Shown piece by piece: positions 7,391 through 15,154 of a stretch of DNA of 47,660 nucleotides. Position numbers and translations under genes: made by a program. Under the pieces are notes generated by a model. It saw only the letters and a list, made by a program, of their open reading frames with translations. It was not told the DNA's origin and made no database searches. Within the stretch, counting starts at the first letter, position 1; each line of letters starts with the position of its first letter. Source of the DNA: Clostridia bacterium (GTDB lineage Bacteria > Bacillota > Clostridia > Oscillospirales > CAG-272); NCBI GenBank assembly GCA_017441005.1, contig JAFSAM010000028.1, positions 1-47,660 on the forward strand. The letters are read 5' to 3'.

Positions 7391-8781
7391 TCCTCCGTTT
7401 TTGTTTTGCCGTAATAACCGTAAGCTCCGTAGCGGCTGTCTGCCATACTGATCATGTCACTGTCTTGATAATTATTCAAAACATATCCGAGATACTTGCC
7501 GCCCTCTTCCTGCATTTCTTCCGAAACGGCACGGCATATATCATAAGATGCCCAGTCTTGTCTGACGACCAATACAGTGCAATCCGCAAGCTGTAACAGC
7601 ATTCCCGTATCCGCCGTCGCTGTAAACGGTGCGCTGTCAAAAACAACGAAGTCGGTTTTTTCCTTCAGTTCGTCCACAAACTTTTTCAGCTCATCGCTGT
7701 GTAAAAGTCGGTCGCCCTTCGCGCCGATACGGGAATTGGTCACGACAAGCAGTCTGTCATCCCCCTCCAAAGACGGAGCCTTCCCTTCTTTCAAGCAGGT
7801 TAACAAGTCTGCCTGTTTACTGTTGCTGAAGATTTTATAACCGGCGGGCTTTCTCAAGTCCATATCCAAGTAAGCAACCTTGTGGCCGTGTCTTGCGAGC
7901 GCATAAGCCATATTGGCGGAAAAGGTGGTCTTTCCTTCGTTTTCCGCTACACTTGTAACAAGAAGCACCTTTTTGCCGTCTTTTTGCATTTGACTGCGGA
8001 TCTTGTGTGCTATTTGCAAAACCGCTTCTTTGTATTTGAAGCTGGTGCCTGCATCAATAATCAACAAGCCTCTGTTCTTTTTCTTGAAGAAAAATTGATA
8101 CCGTCTTTCTTTTCGGAGAACACCCAAAGGCCGTTCTTCCATTCGCCGCTTTGCGCATGCCATCGTTTTTACCGTGGGGCGCATAACGGACAGAACCGCA
8201 ACTAAAAACATCATCAGCACTACTGCCAAAAAAGCACCTTTGGTCATCATACCGTTTATATCGATGGGATTAGACGGTGCTAAAGAGATCTGCGGCTTCT
8301 TCAAAACGTCAAGCACCACTCCGCCGAACAAATACCCCGAAACACGACGATAATTCTTCATTACCGATTGCATAACCGCGTGTGCATTGCTCGGAGAGTC
8401 GGACTTTACCGACACAATCAGTATGTTCGTTCCCGAAGCCACCGAGGCATTGACGGTAAACGGAATACCGGGATCCTGAAGATCCTCTTTTATCATACGG
8501 TTCAACACGTCGCTCGCAAACACTTCCTTGAACACCTCCGCCATTTCGTTGGCGGTGCTTATGGAAGAATAAAAACCAATGTACGATCCGTTGCTTCTGG
8601 GCGATACAACAAACGTCGCCTCGGTCGTATATGTGTTTTTGTAAAACACCTTGGAATACGAAAACACGCCGATGCATACTATGATTGCGGCTAATACAGC
8701 CAACCATATATTCTTTAAAACGTCCGAAATAACGATTCGGACATTGAGCTCATCCGCATAAAATAATTGCTTTTTTTTCAT
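7387..8781 (-). CDS. Chain-length determinant/BY tyrosine kinase
   Basis: 464 residues with the same plan as its downstream neighbour: transmembrane segment near residues 25-46, Wzz-like extracellular part, second transmembrane segment near 182-200, then a BY-kinase domain with Walker A AENEGKTT, Walker A' VAYLDMDLRKP and Walker B VVFDSAPF. The Tyr tail is short (SRYGAYGYYGKTKTEE, four Tyr). Its ATG overlaps the stop of the Ig-like gene (8781-8778). Two different full-length kinases in tandem suggest hetero-oligomers or trans-phosphorylation; this is inference. Confidence 0.88.
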   Translation of the reverse strand: MKKKQLFYADELNVRIVISDVLKNIWLAVLAAIIVCIGVFSYSKVFYKNTYTTEATFVVSPRSNGSYIGFYSSISTANEMAEVFKEVFASDVLNRMIKEDLQDPGIPFTVNASVASGTNILIVSVKSDSPSNAHAVMQSVMKNYRRVSGYLFGGVVLDVLKKPQISLAPSNPIDINGMMTKGAFLAVVLMMFLVAVLSVMRPTVKTMACAKRRMEERPLGVLRKERRYQFFFKKKNRGLLIIDAGTSFKYKEAVLQIAHKIRSQMQKDGKKVLLVTSVAENEGKTTFSANMAYALARHGHKVAYLDMDLRKPAGYKIFSNSKQADLLTCLKEGKAPSLEGDDRLLVVTNSRIGAKGDRLLHSDELKKFVDELKEKTDFVVFDSAPFTATADTGMLLQLADCTVLVVRQDWASYDICRAVSEEMQEEGGKYLGYVLNNYQDSDMISMADSRYGAYGYYGKTKTEE

Positions 8782-9602
8782 CGCGCACCCTCTACGATCA
8801 CCGCAAGATACATAAAACCACTGATACCGCGCGAATCGGTAACCTCATAACAAATTTGACCGCCGCCGCTCTTGGTTAAGTCAACCTGGCTCTGAACCTT
8901 GACCTCCGAAACCGAAATCGGCTTGTTTTCAACGTCTCTCACCGACTCGATGTAGCTCAACGGGTCAAAATGCGCTCCAACCTCGGTGTATACCAAATAT
9001 TCCTTCAGCTCGATTATGGGTGCATCGGCTGAATAAACACCGATATTCAAAGGAATTTTTGCATATATATCGTCACCGTAGTTGTTCGTCGCCAGAACCT
9101 CGATCTCGTATACACCCACCTTGTCGTCGGGGACGTTTGAAGATTCGAGCTTCAGCTTATATGTTATATCGCCGTCAAGGCAATCGATAAGCTCAAATCT
9201 GTCCATAATGGCTATCTGTTCGCCCAAACGGTACATAAGCGGCTGTTTGAGCCGAAGCCTCGGTGACTTGTAATCATCGTATTTTACCGTGCGCTGATAA
9301 CGGCAAAAATTACTCTCGCTGTCGAAAACCACATAGCTGACCTCACACTCGCCCGGATTTTTAAAACGCGAGACCTTCTCCACCAATATTTTATCGGTCA
9401 AGTCTCCGTCACGGTCATCCGAAGCGGTCAACCCCTCCAAAAGCATACCGTCATCATCTTGCACACTCAAATGCAATTCTTCAATCGAACTGTAAATTTC
9501 GGGAGAAACACTGTCGCGCTGAGATAACTTGTACTCTGTCCATCCGCCGAGTGCTAACGCAGCCAGAAATATTACAATTGTCACAATCCTTAAATATCTC
9601 AT
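8778..9602 (-). CDS. Membrane-anchored Ig-like (DUF5011-type) surface protein
   Basis: 274 residues. It has one N-terminal transmembrane or uncleaved signal segment (VTIVIFLAALALGGW), then two or three beta-rich repeats of the kind found in bacterial Ig-like DUF5011 domains: ASDDRDGDLTDKI near residue 60, IDCLDGDITYKL near 140 and a third ending in YEVTDSRG. No catalytic motif is visible. It is the first gene of the operon, with an AGAGGG ribosome site. Being encoded directly before two Wzz/BY-kinases suggests it is an extracellular partner of that complex. The biochemical role is unknown. Confidence 0.75.
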   Translation of the reverse strand: MRYLRIVTIVIFLAALALGGWTEYKLSQRDSVSPEIYSSIEELHLSVQDDDGMLLEGLTASDDRDGDLTDKILVEKVSRFKNPGECEVSYVVFDSESNFCRYQRTVKYDDYKSPRLRLKQPLMYRLGEQIAIMDRFELIDCLDGDITYKLKLESSNVPDDKVGVYEIEVLATNNYGDDIYAKIPLNIGVYSADAPIIELKEYLVYTEVGAHFDPLSYIESVRDVENKPISVSEVKVQSQVDLTKSGGGQICYEVTDSRGISGFMYLAVIVEGAR

Positions 9603-9679
9603 ATTTCCCTCTTCTTACAGCTTTGTTTCTTCTCCGAAGCGGACCTTCGTTTTTAAAAAAGTTTACCGCATCTTATATC

Positions 9680-9708
9680 ATGATAGCACATATATCGATA
9701 TAAATCAA
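9680..9708 (-). promoter_or_regulatory. Sigma-A-type promoter of the kinase/peptide operon
   Basis: On the - strand: -35 TTGATT (9708-9703), a 17-bp spacer and -10 TATCAT (9685-9680), about 80 bp upstream of the first start codon at 9602. No other good promoter was seen between the operon genes, which mostly overlap. Confidence 0.65.
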
Positions 9709-9824
9709 GTTTTTTTATTAATATATATTATATTATAAGGATCTTCTTTTGAATTATAGCACTCAAAGTATGACAAACCTCTTACAAATCAAGTACAAAA
9801 AAACAAAATTCGCCGATTTTAATA

Positions 9825-9995
9825 TGGGTAATTGACGGAGATGCCCTTCTCGGCGACATTACACTCAAGGCATCCGTAGGAAGAAAGATCACCGTAAACG
9901 GACTTGAGACCACCGACAACGGCGGCTACTTCCACGAGCCCGAGGTAGGTGCCACGAGCACGGCTACAAGCCCTCGTTCAGAAGCGAACTTATAA
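9825..9995 (+). pseudogene. Orphan C-terminal coding fragment
   Basis: An open stretch from 9825 to a TAA at 9993-9995 reads WVIDGDALLGDITLKASVGR... and ends ...SPRSEANL. It has protein-like composition and gene-like codon use but no start codon, no ribosome site and no upstream continuation; the sequence before it is AT-rich non-coding. It looks like the 3' remnant of a lost gene. A hairpin terminator follows at 10043. I do not recognise the family. Confidence 0.5.
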
Positions 9996-10042
9996 AGCCC
10001 CCCGGTAATTACTGTTTTCCCGAAAAAACAAGTATACGCAAA

Positions 10043-10072
10043 ACAGAGCGGAAAAATTCCGCTCTGTTTTTA
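10043..10072. terminator. Rho-independent terminator, probably bidirectional
   Basis: An 11-bp stem (10043-10053 with 10057-10067), a 3-nt loop and a T-rich tail on the + strand. It directly follows the leftward activase gene that ends at 10070 and also lies downstream of the rightward gene remnant at 9825-9995. Confidence 0.8.
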
Positions 10073-11398
10073 TTTTTCGGCATTGCAATAAGCCGTATCA
10101 TTTTTTTGTTGTGCTTCTTTTTCGGCGGCGTCTGCTACCGAAGAATTGCGCGCACTGATCTTTTTTGCATTTGCCAGCATCAGCTTCAGGCGGTTTTCCT
10201 GATTTACGCGGCTCGCTCCCGCATCGTAGTCAATGGCTACGATATTTACGTCGGGGAAAAGCTCCTTAATAGGCTTCATCATACCCTTTCCGCAAATATG
10301 GTTCGGCAGACATCCAAATGGCTGTGTGCAAACTATGTTGTTGCACCCTGATTCTGCAAGCTCCACCATTTCTGCCGTCAACAGCCAGCCCTCGCCCATC
10401 TGCACTGCAGTGCTGATAAGACCGTCCGCCAGATGCACCACCCTGTCAAACGGAGTAAGTCCGTCAAACCTGCCCGATTCGACAAGAGCCTCGCTGATAT
10501 GAGTTCTCTTTTTGTTGAGATAATTATACACGAACTTTGTCAAGCGGTATTTCAAATGGCTGTTCTTATATATTTCGTGCTCCGCTATCATATCGTAAAC
10601 ACAGTACATTGCAAAATCACAAAGTCCCGGTACTACCGACTGTCCGCCCTCATTTATGATAAATCGCTCGAGGTCGTTGTTACCGAGCGGAGAATATTTC
10701 ACAAATATTTCTCCCACGATGCCTACCTTTACAGCCTTCCTGTTCTCGATCGGTATTTCCATAAACGATTTGATGATCTCTCGGTATTTCCCTCTGACCT
10801 TTTTATAGCTGATCCGCTTCGATGCGCCAAGCTCCTCGCCGAGCCTCCTTACCCACTCGTCCGCAAGGCGTTCGGCACTCCCCTTTTCGGTTTCAAAAGG
10901 GCGCACCTGATTCACAAGATTCATCAAAAGATCTCCGTACAAAACGGCATATACAAGCTGTTTCATCTTCTTCAGATCAAGCTTAAAGCCCGAATGCTTT
11001 TCGAGCCCAGCAAAGCTTAAGGAGATGACGGGCACGTATTCCATCCCCGCCTTCTTGAGTGCCTTGCGAATCAGAGAAATATAGTTCGAAGCACGGCATC
11101 CGCCGCCCGTCTGGAACATAATGAGCGCTGTCTTACGGGTATCGTACTCACCCGAAAGAAGTGCATCCATAAACTGACCGATCATCAGTATTGCGGGATA
11201 ACAGGTATCGTTATGAGTATACTTCAGCCCCGTCTCGGCTATTTGCGGTCCGCTGTTCTCAAGCACCTTCAGCGTATATCCGTGAGTTTTCAACACACTG
11301 GAGATCAATTTGAAATGCATCGGAAGCATATTGGGCACAAGGACCGTATAATCCTTGATCATTTCCTTTGTAAAAGGAACATAGCTTTTGTCCTGCAT
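10070..11398 (-). CDS. 2-hydroxyacyl-CoA dehydratase-like subunit of a split activase protein
   Basis: 442 residues. It contains NDTCYPAILMIGQFMDALLSG and FQTGGGCRASNY, the Cys-bearing motifs of 2-hydroxyglutaryl-CoA dehydratase-type (HgdB/FldB-like) proteins, plus CTQPFGCLPNHICGKG near the C-terminus. It matches the C-terminal part of the roughly 1,400-residue activase-dehydratase-like proteins common in Clostridia. The preceding gene encodes the N-terminal part, and only a TGA and a few bases (with AAGGAG) separate the two. It probably binds iron-sulfur clusters and works with the activase; the physiological substrate is unknown. Confidence 0.75.
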   Translation of the reverse strand: MQDKSYVPFTKEMIKDYTVLVPNMLPMHFKLISSVLKTHGYTLKVLENSGPQIAETGLKYTHNDTCYPAILMIGQFMDALLSGEYDTRKTALIMFQTGGGCRASNYISLIRKALKKAGMEYVPVISLSFAGLEKHSGFKLDLKKMKQLVYAVLYGDLLMNLVNQVRPFETEKGSAERLADEWVRRLGEELGASKRISYKKVRGKYREIIKSFMEIPIENRKAVKVGIVGEIFVKYSPLGNNDLERFIINEGGQSVVPGLCDFAMYCVYDMIAEHEIYKNSHLKYRLTKFVYNYLNKKRTHISEALVESGRFDGLTPFDRVVHLADGLISTAVQMGEGWLLTAEMVELAESGCNNIVCTQPFGCLPNHICGKGMMKPIKELFPDVNIVAIDYDAGASRVNQENRLKLMLANAKKISARNSSVADAAEKEAQQKNDTAYCNAEK

Positions 11399-11404
11399 TC
11401 TCCT

Positions 11405-14329
11405 TCATCCCCTTTCGTCAAGTGCGCCGAGCAGACTGCGGAGTCTGATCTTTACGGCACCGAGGTTTGTGATCTCATCGATCTTGATCTGTGTATAATA
11501 CTTATTGCTGTCTTCAAGTATGGAACGCACCTCGTCGGTCGTGATCGCATCCACACCGCAACCGAACGATACGAGCTGTACAAGCTCGGTGTCCTTATGC
11601 TCTGCGGCATAAGCCGCCGCACGGTAAAGACGTGCGTGGAAGGTCCATTGGTCAAGCACCTTTACATACTGTACGGGAGACAGATGGCAAACACTGTCCT
11701 CGCTTACCACCACAAAACCGAGTGAAGACGCCAGCTTATCTATGCCGTGTCCGATCTCGGGATCGATATGGTAGGGTCTGCCCGCCAGGATCATAATGCG
11801 TCGGCCATGGCTCCTTGCGTATTCGATCGCCCTTTCTCCCTGTTTTCGCAGCTCTGCCTTATATGCCTCATAAGCGGCAAAAGCTTCTTTCGCCGCCCTT
11901 TTGACCTCCGATCTCGCAATGCCCGAGTCAAGCTTGCATAAGATCGGATAAAAGGTCTTCGTAAGCTCCCTTGCATTTTCTACGCTCAAATAGGGATACA
12001 GGAAGCGCACCTTCTGCAATTCTTCCATATTTCCGTTTAAAAGCTCGGCATAATACGCCACGACAGGACAGTTATAATGGTTGTCCGAAGCCCCCTCGTC
12101 GATATTATATGTAAGTCCCGGATAGAAAAGAGTATCGATGCCGTCCTCGATCAATTCGAGAATATGCCCGTGCATGATCTTTGCCGGATAACAAGCGGTA
12201 TCCGACGGGATCGTAAACTGCCCCTTCTCGTACGTTGCGCGGTTAGACTGCTTCGAAAAGCAGACCTCAAAGCCGAGAGACGTGAAAAATGCGTGCCACA
12301 GGGGGGCTAATTCATACGTCGAAAGTGCCGTCGGTATGCCGATTTTTCCCCTCGTTCCCTTTATTGGCTTCAAAGAAGAATGATATTCCCTCTTCCAAGC
12401 GTGAAGATTGGGCAATTCTTCGCTTTTTTGCTCTCCAAGACCCTTTGAGCACTGATTACCCGATATATATCGCTTGCCGTCAGAAAAACGGTTGACCGTC
12501 AGACTGCAACGGTTTGCGCAGCCGCCGCATACGGCGGTAGTCGATTTGTGGGTAAACACCTTCAGCTCCTCTTCGGTGAGGAGTGTGCTTTCTTTATTAT
12601 TCATACAGTGAATTGCCGCACCGTAAGCCCCCATCAAGCCCGCGATCGACGGACGTATGACGTTTGCGCCAAGCTCCTTCTCAAAAGCCCGCAGTACGGC
12701 ATCGTTGTAAAACGTACCGCCCTGAACGACAATGCTTTTTCCGAGCTCCTTCGGCGATACGGCACGTATCACCTTATAAATTGCATTTTTTACTACACTG
12801 ACAGAAAGACCTGCAGATATGTCCTCGACAGTCGCGCCGTCCTTTTGTGACTGCTTGACCGATGAATTCATAAACACGGTACAGCGTGACCCGAGGTTTA
12901 CCGGTGCACTTGCGAATATTCCCAGCCTTGCAAAGTCCTTTATATCATAGCCCATAGCCTTTGCAAACGTTTCGATAAACGAACCGCAGCCCGATGAGCA
13001 AGCCTCGTTAAGCATAATGCTGTCGATAGCACCGTTTCGGATCCTAAAGCATTTAATATCCTGACCGCCGATGTCCAGAATAAAGTCTACGTCGGGCTGA
13101 AAATGCTTTGCCGCCGTATAGTGCGCTATCGTCTCGACGATTCCCTCGTCAACGTGGAACGCGTGCTTTATCAATTCCTCGCCGTAGCCTGTAACGGCGC
13201 TTCCGCATATTTTGATCCTGTTTCCGATAAGTCGGTATATCTCACCCAGCTGTTCGAGAACGAGGGTGACGGGATTTCCTCTGTTTGAGCTGTAATACGA
13301 ATACAGTATCGATCTGTCTTCACCGATCAGCACAAGCTTTGTGGTCGTGCTTCCGCAGTCGATACCGAGCCACGCGTTTCCGCTGTACGTTGCTATATCG
13401 ACAGTAGGAACAGATGCGCGTCTGTGTCTTGCGCGGAATGCCTCATACTCCATCTCGCTCACAAACAGAGGCTCAAGCCGGTCGGTGCTGTGAGCCTCGG
13501 CCGACGTACTGTTTTCGATCCTTCTCAGTACGGAAGAAAAACGCATCGGCTCGTGATCTCTTGCAACCATCGCCGCGCCCATTGCAACCGAATACAAGGC
13601 ATACTCGGGAAACACCGCTCTTTCGGGAGTGAGCTTCAAGGTTTCGCAAAAACGCTTTTGCAGACCGTGACAGTAATAAAGAGGTCCGCCCAAAAACATT
13701 ACCTTACCCTCTATCTTACGTCCTTGGATAAGTCCGGTAATCGTCTGATTTACCACGGCCTGGAATATGCTTGCCGCCACGTCGGATTTGTTTGCCCCCT
13801 GGTTAAGCAACGGCTGAATATCCGTTTTTGCAAAAACGCCGCATCGGGATGCGATCGGATATATCTTTGTAGCCGAAAGACTCGCCTCGTCCATCTCGTC
13901 GGCAGTCATATTGAGAAGAACTGCCATCTGGTCAATAAATGCGCCCGTACCTCCGGCACATGTTCCGTTCATTCTCTCGTCAACACCGCCGTTAAAGAAA
14001 ATGACCTTAGCGTCCTCGCCGCCGAGCTCGATAACCACACCCGTATCGGGAGCTTTCTGCTCGACGACCTCGCCCGTTGCATAGACCTCCTGCACAAACG
14101 GCAGACCCGCCGCCTCCGCCATACCCATGCCCGCAGATCCGGACACTGTGACGGACACCTCGTCGATCTGTATTTCTTTTTTCATTTCAAGAAGCATCTC
14201 CAGTGTCGTTTGACGCACCTTTGACAGATGTCTTCTGTATTTTTCATATAAAACCGTATCTCCGTCCATCAGCACCAGCTTTGCCGTGGTAGAGCCGATA
14301 TCTATTCCAAGCGTTAATTTTCTTCCCAC
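11405..14329 (-). CDS. BadF/BadG-type acyl-CoA dehydratase activase, duplicated ATPase
   Basis: 974 residues with a GTG start and a GGGAGG ribosome site. Two ASKHA-fold ATPase domains are visible: GIDIGSTTAKL at the N-terminus and GIDCGSTTTKL near residue 315, each with the CAGGTGAFI- or CSSGCGSFI-type Cys motif that binds a 4Fe-4S cluster between subunits. A Cys-rich linker (CGGCANRC ... QCSKG) and a DUF2229-like region with PSDTACYPAKI follow. Such proteins drive ATP-dependent electron transfer to 2-hydroxyacyl-CoA dehydratases; the exact role of this large class is not settled. A MarR regulator lies 95 bp upstream on the same strand. Confidence 0.85.
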   Translation of the reverse strand: MGRKLTLGIDIGSTTAKLVLMDGDTVLYEKYRRHLSKVRQTTLEMLLEMKKEIQIDEVSVTVSGSAGMGMAEAAGLPFVQEVYATGEVVEQKAPDTGVVIELGGEDAKVIFFNGGVDERMNGTCAGGTGAFIDQMAVLLNMTADEMDEASLSATKIYPIASRCGVFAKTDIQPLLNQGANKSDVAASIFQAVVNQTITGLIQGRKIEGKVMFLGGPLYYCHGLQKRFCETLKLTPERAVFPEYALYSVAMGAAMVARDHEPMRFSSVLRRIENSTSAEAHSTDRLEPLFVSEMEYEAFRARHRRASVPTVDIATYSGNAWLGIDCGSTTTKLVLIGEDRSILYSYYSSNRGNPVTLVLEQLGEIYRLIGNRIKICGSAVTGYGEELIKHAFHVDEGIVETIAHYTAAKHFQPDVDFILDIGGQDIKCFRIRNGAIDSIMLNEACSSGCGSFIETFAKAMGYDIKDFARLGIFASAPVNLGSRCTVFMNSSVKQSQKDGATVEDISAGLSVSVVKNAIYKVIRAVSPKELGKSIVVQGGTFYNDAVLRAFEKELGANVIRPSIAGLMGAYGAAIHCMNNKESTLLTEEELKVFTHKSTTAVCGGCANRCSLTVNRFSDGKRYISGNQCSKGLGEQKSEELPNLHAWKREYHSSLKPIKGTRGKIGIPTALSTYELAPLWHAFFTSLGFEVCFSKQSNRATYEKGQFTIPSDTACYPAKIMHGHILELIEDGIDTLFYPGLTYNIDEGASDNHYNCPVVAYYAELLNGNMEELQKVRFLYPYLSVENARELTKTFYPILCKLDSGIARSEVKRAAKEAFAAYEAYKAELRKQGERAIEYARSHGRRIMILAGRPYHIDPEIGHGIDKLASSLGFVVVSEDSVCHLSPVQYVKVLDQWTFHARLYRAAAYAAEHKDTELVQLVSFGCGVDAITTDEVRSILEDSNKYYTQIKIDEITNLGAVKIRLRSLLGALDERG

Positions 14330-14424
14330 CCGAGGATTACCTCCCTGTCACTTCTGCCGCCATTCTTCCCAAAAAAGGCAACGGCTCTTAAAAACTAAGG
14401 CAAGTTTTGTTGTCTTTGCCTATC

Positions 14425-14859
14425 CTATATTTCTATTTCCGCATTTTTTAAAACGTCATGTATCTCGTTTGATATTTCGGCAAACTCGAGCATTCTGTCC
14501 ATACCGACTCTGTCGATAATTTCACCCATCGTTTTGTATATGTTCTCCCGCAATCGGTATGCCGACTGCCTTCCGTATTCCGACAGCCTTACGACCACTA
14601 TCCTGCCGTCCTCGGAATCGCTTACCCTTTCGATGAGCCCCTTTGCCACCATTTTCTTCAAAAGAACGGCAACCCTTGCGGTGCTGACCTTCATGTGCTC
14701 GCTGATCTTGCCCGCCGTTACCCTTCCGTCGGTCTCATACAGATATTTCAGAATCGCCCGAATTCCCATAGTGTTTCTGTCAATACTTTGAAACTGCTCC
14801 GACGGCGGTGCCTTTCGCATCAGTTCAAGCAAGACTTCTATTTGCTCTCCGGTAGCCAT
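14425..14859 (-). CDS. MarR-family transcriptional regulator
   Basis: 144 residues with a central winged helix: LKYLYETDGRVTAGKISEHMKVSTARVAVLLKKM is the helix-turn-helix, and RVSDSEDGRIVVVRLSEYG is the wing with the conserved DxRxxxxxLT-like pattern. Terminal helices would form the dimer interface. It is the first gene of a leftward unit with the activase pair. A small palindrome between its -10 box and start codon suggests autoregulation. The ligand is unknown. Confidence 0.88.
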   Translation of the reverse strand: MATGEQIEVLLELMRKAPPSEQFQSIDRNTMGIRAILKYLYETDGRVTAGKISEHMKVSTARVAVLLKKMVAKGLIERVSDSEDGRIVVVRLSEYGRQSAYRLRENIYKTMGEIIDRVGMDRMLEFAEISNEIHDVLKNAEIEI

Positions 14860-14888
14860 ACCCTTTGTTCATCCCTTCCGATAAATTG

Positions 14889-14901
14889 CTAACTGGGTTA
14901 G
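14889..14901. promoter_or_regulatory. Candidate MarR operator
   Basis: The perfect inverted repeat CTAAC-TGG-GTTAG directly abuts the -10 box of the marR promoter on its downstream side, where a bound dimer would block transcription. This is inferred from position and symmetry only. Confidence 0.5.
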
Positions 14902-14930
14902 ATTATATCACCATATCACGTTAAGGTCAA
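14902..14930 (-). promoter_or_regulatory. marR-activase promoter
   Basis: On the - strand: TTGACC (14930-14925), a 17-bp spacer and TATAAT (14907-14902), about 45 bp from the MarR start codon. A close match to the housekeeping consensus. Confidence 0.75.
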
Positions 14931-15090
14931 GGCGATAGTGCAAAAAAAATGACGGAGTTTGTAAACAAATGTTGAATTGACAACTTTCACCCTCCCTGCA
15001 GTGTCACCGAATCGGTTTCGACTATTATTGTTTTTGCTGCATATTATACCAATTTATTACGTATATTTTAACAAAAAATAAAAACATCCA

Positions 15091-15119
15091 TTGACACAAA
15101 GGAATATCGGTGATATAAT
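15091..15119 (+). promoter_or_regulatory. Promoter of the zinc-ribbon gene
   Basis: TTGACA at 15091-15096, a 17-bp spacer and TATAAT at 15114-15119: both boxes match consensus exactly. AAGGAGG at 15140-15146 precedes the ATG at 15155. A strong promoter and ribosome site suggest high expression. Confidence 0.85.
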
Positions 15120-15154
15120 ATAGTTGACTAAGTATTTTTAAGGAGGATTATCCT

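Noticed and set aside
13424..14224. Long (266-codon) rightward open frame opposite the activase gene
   Set aside because: Composition is that of an antisense shadow (rich in His, Arg, Cys, Leu) of the well-supported activase gene; no promoter or ribosome site.
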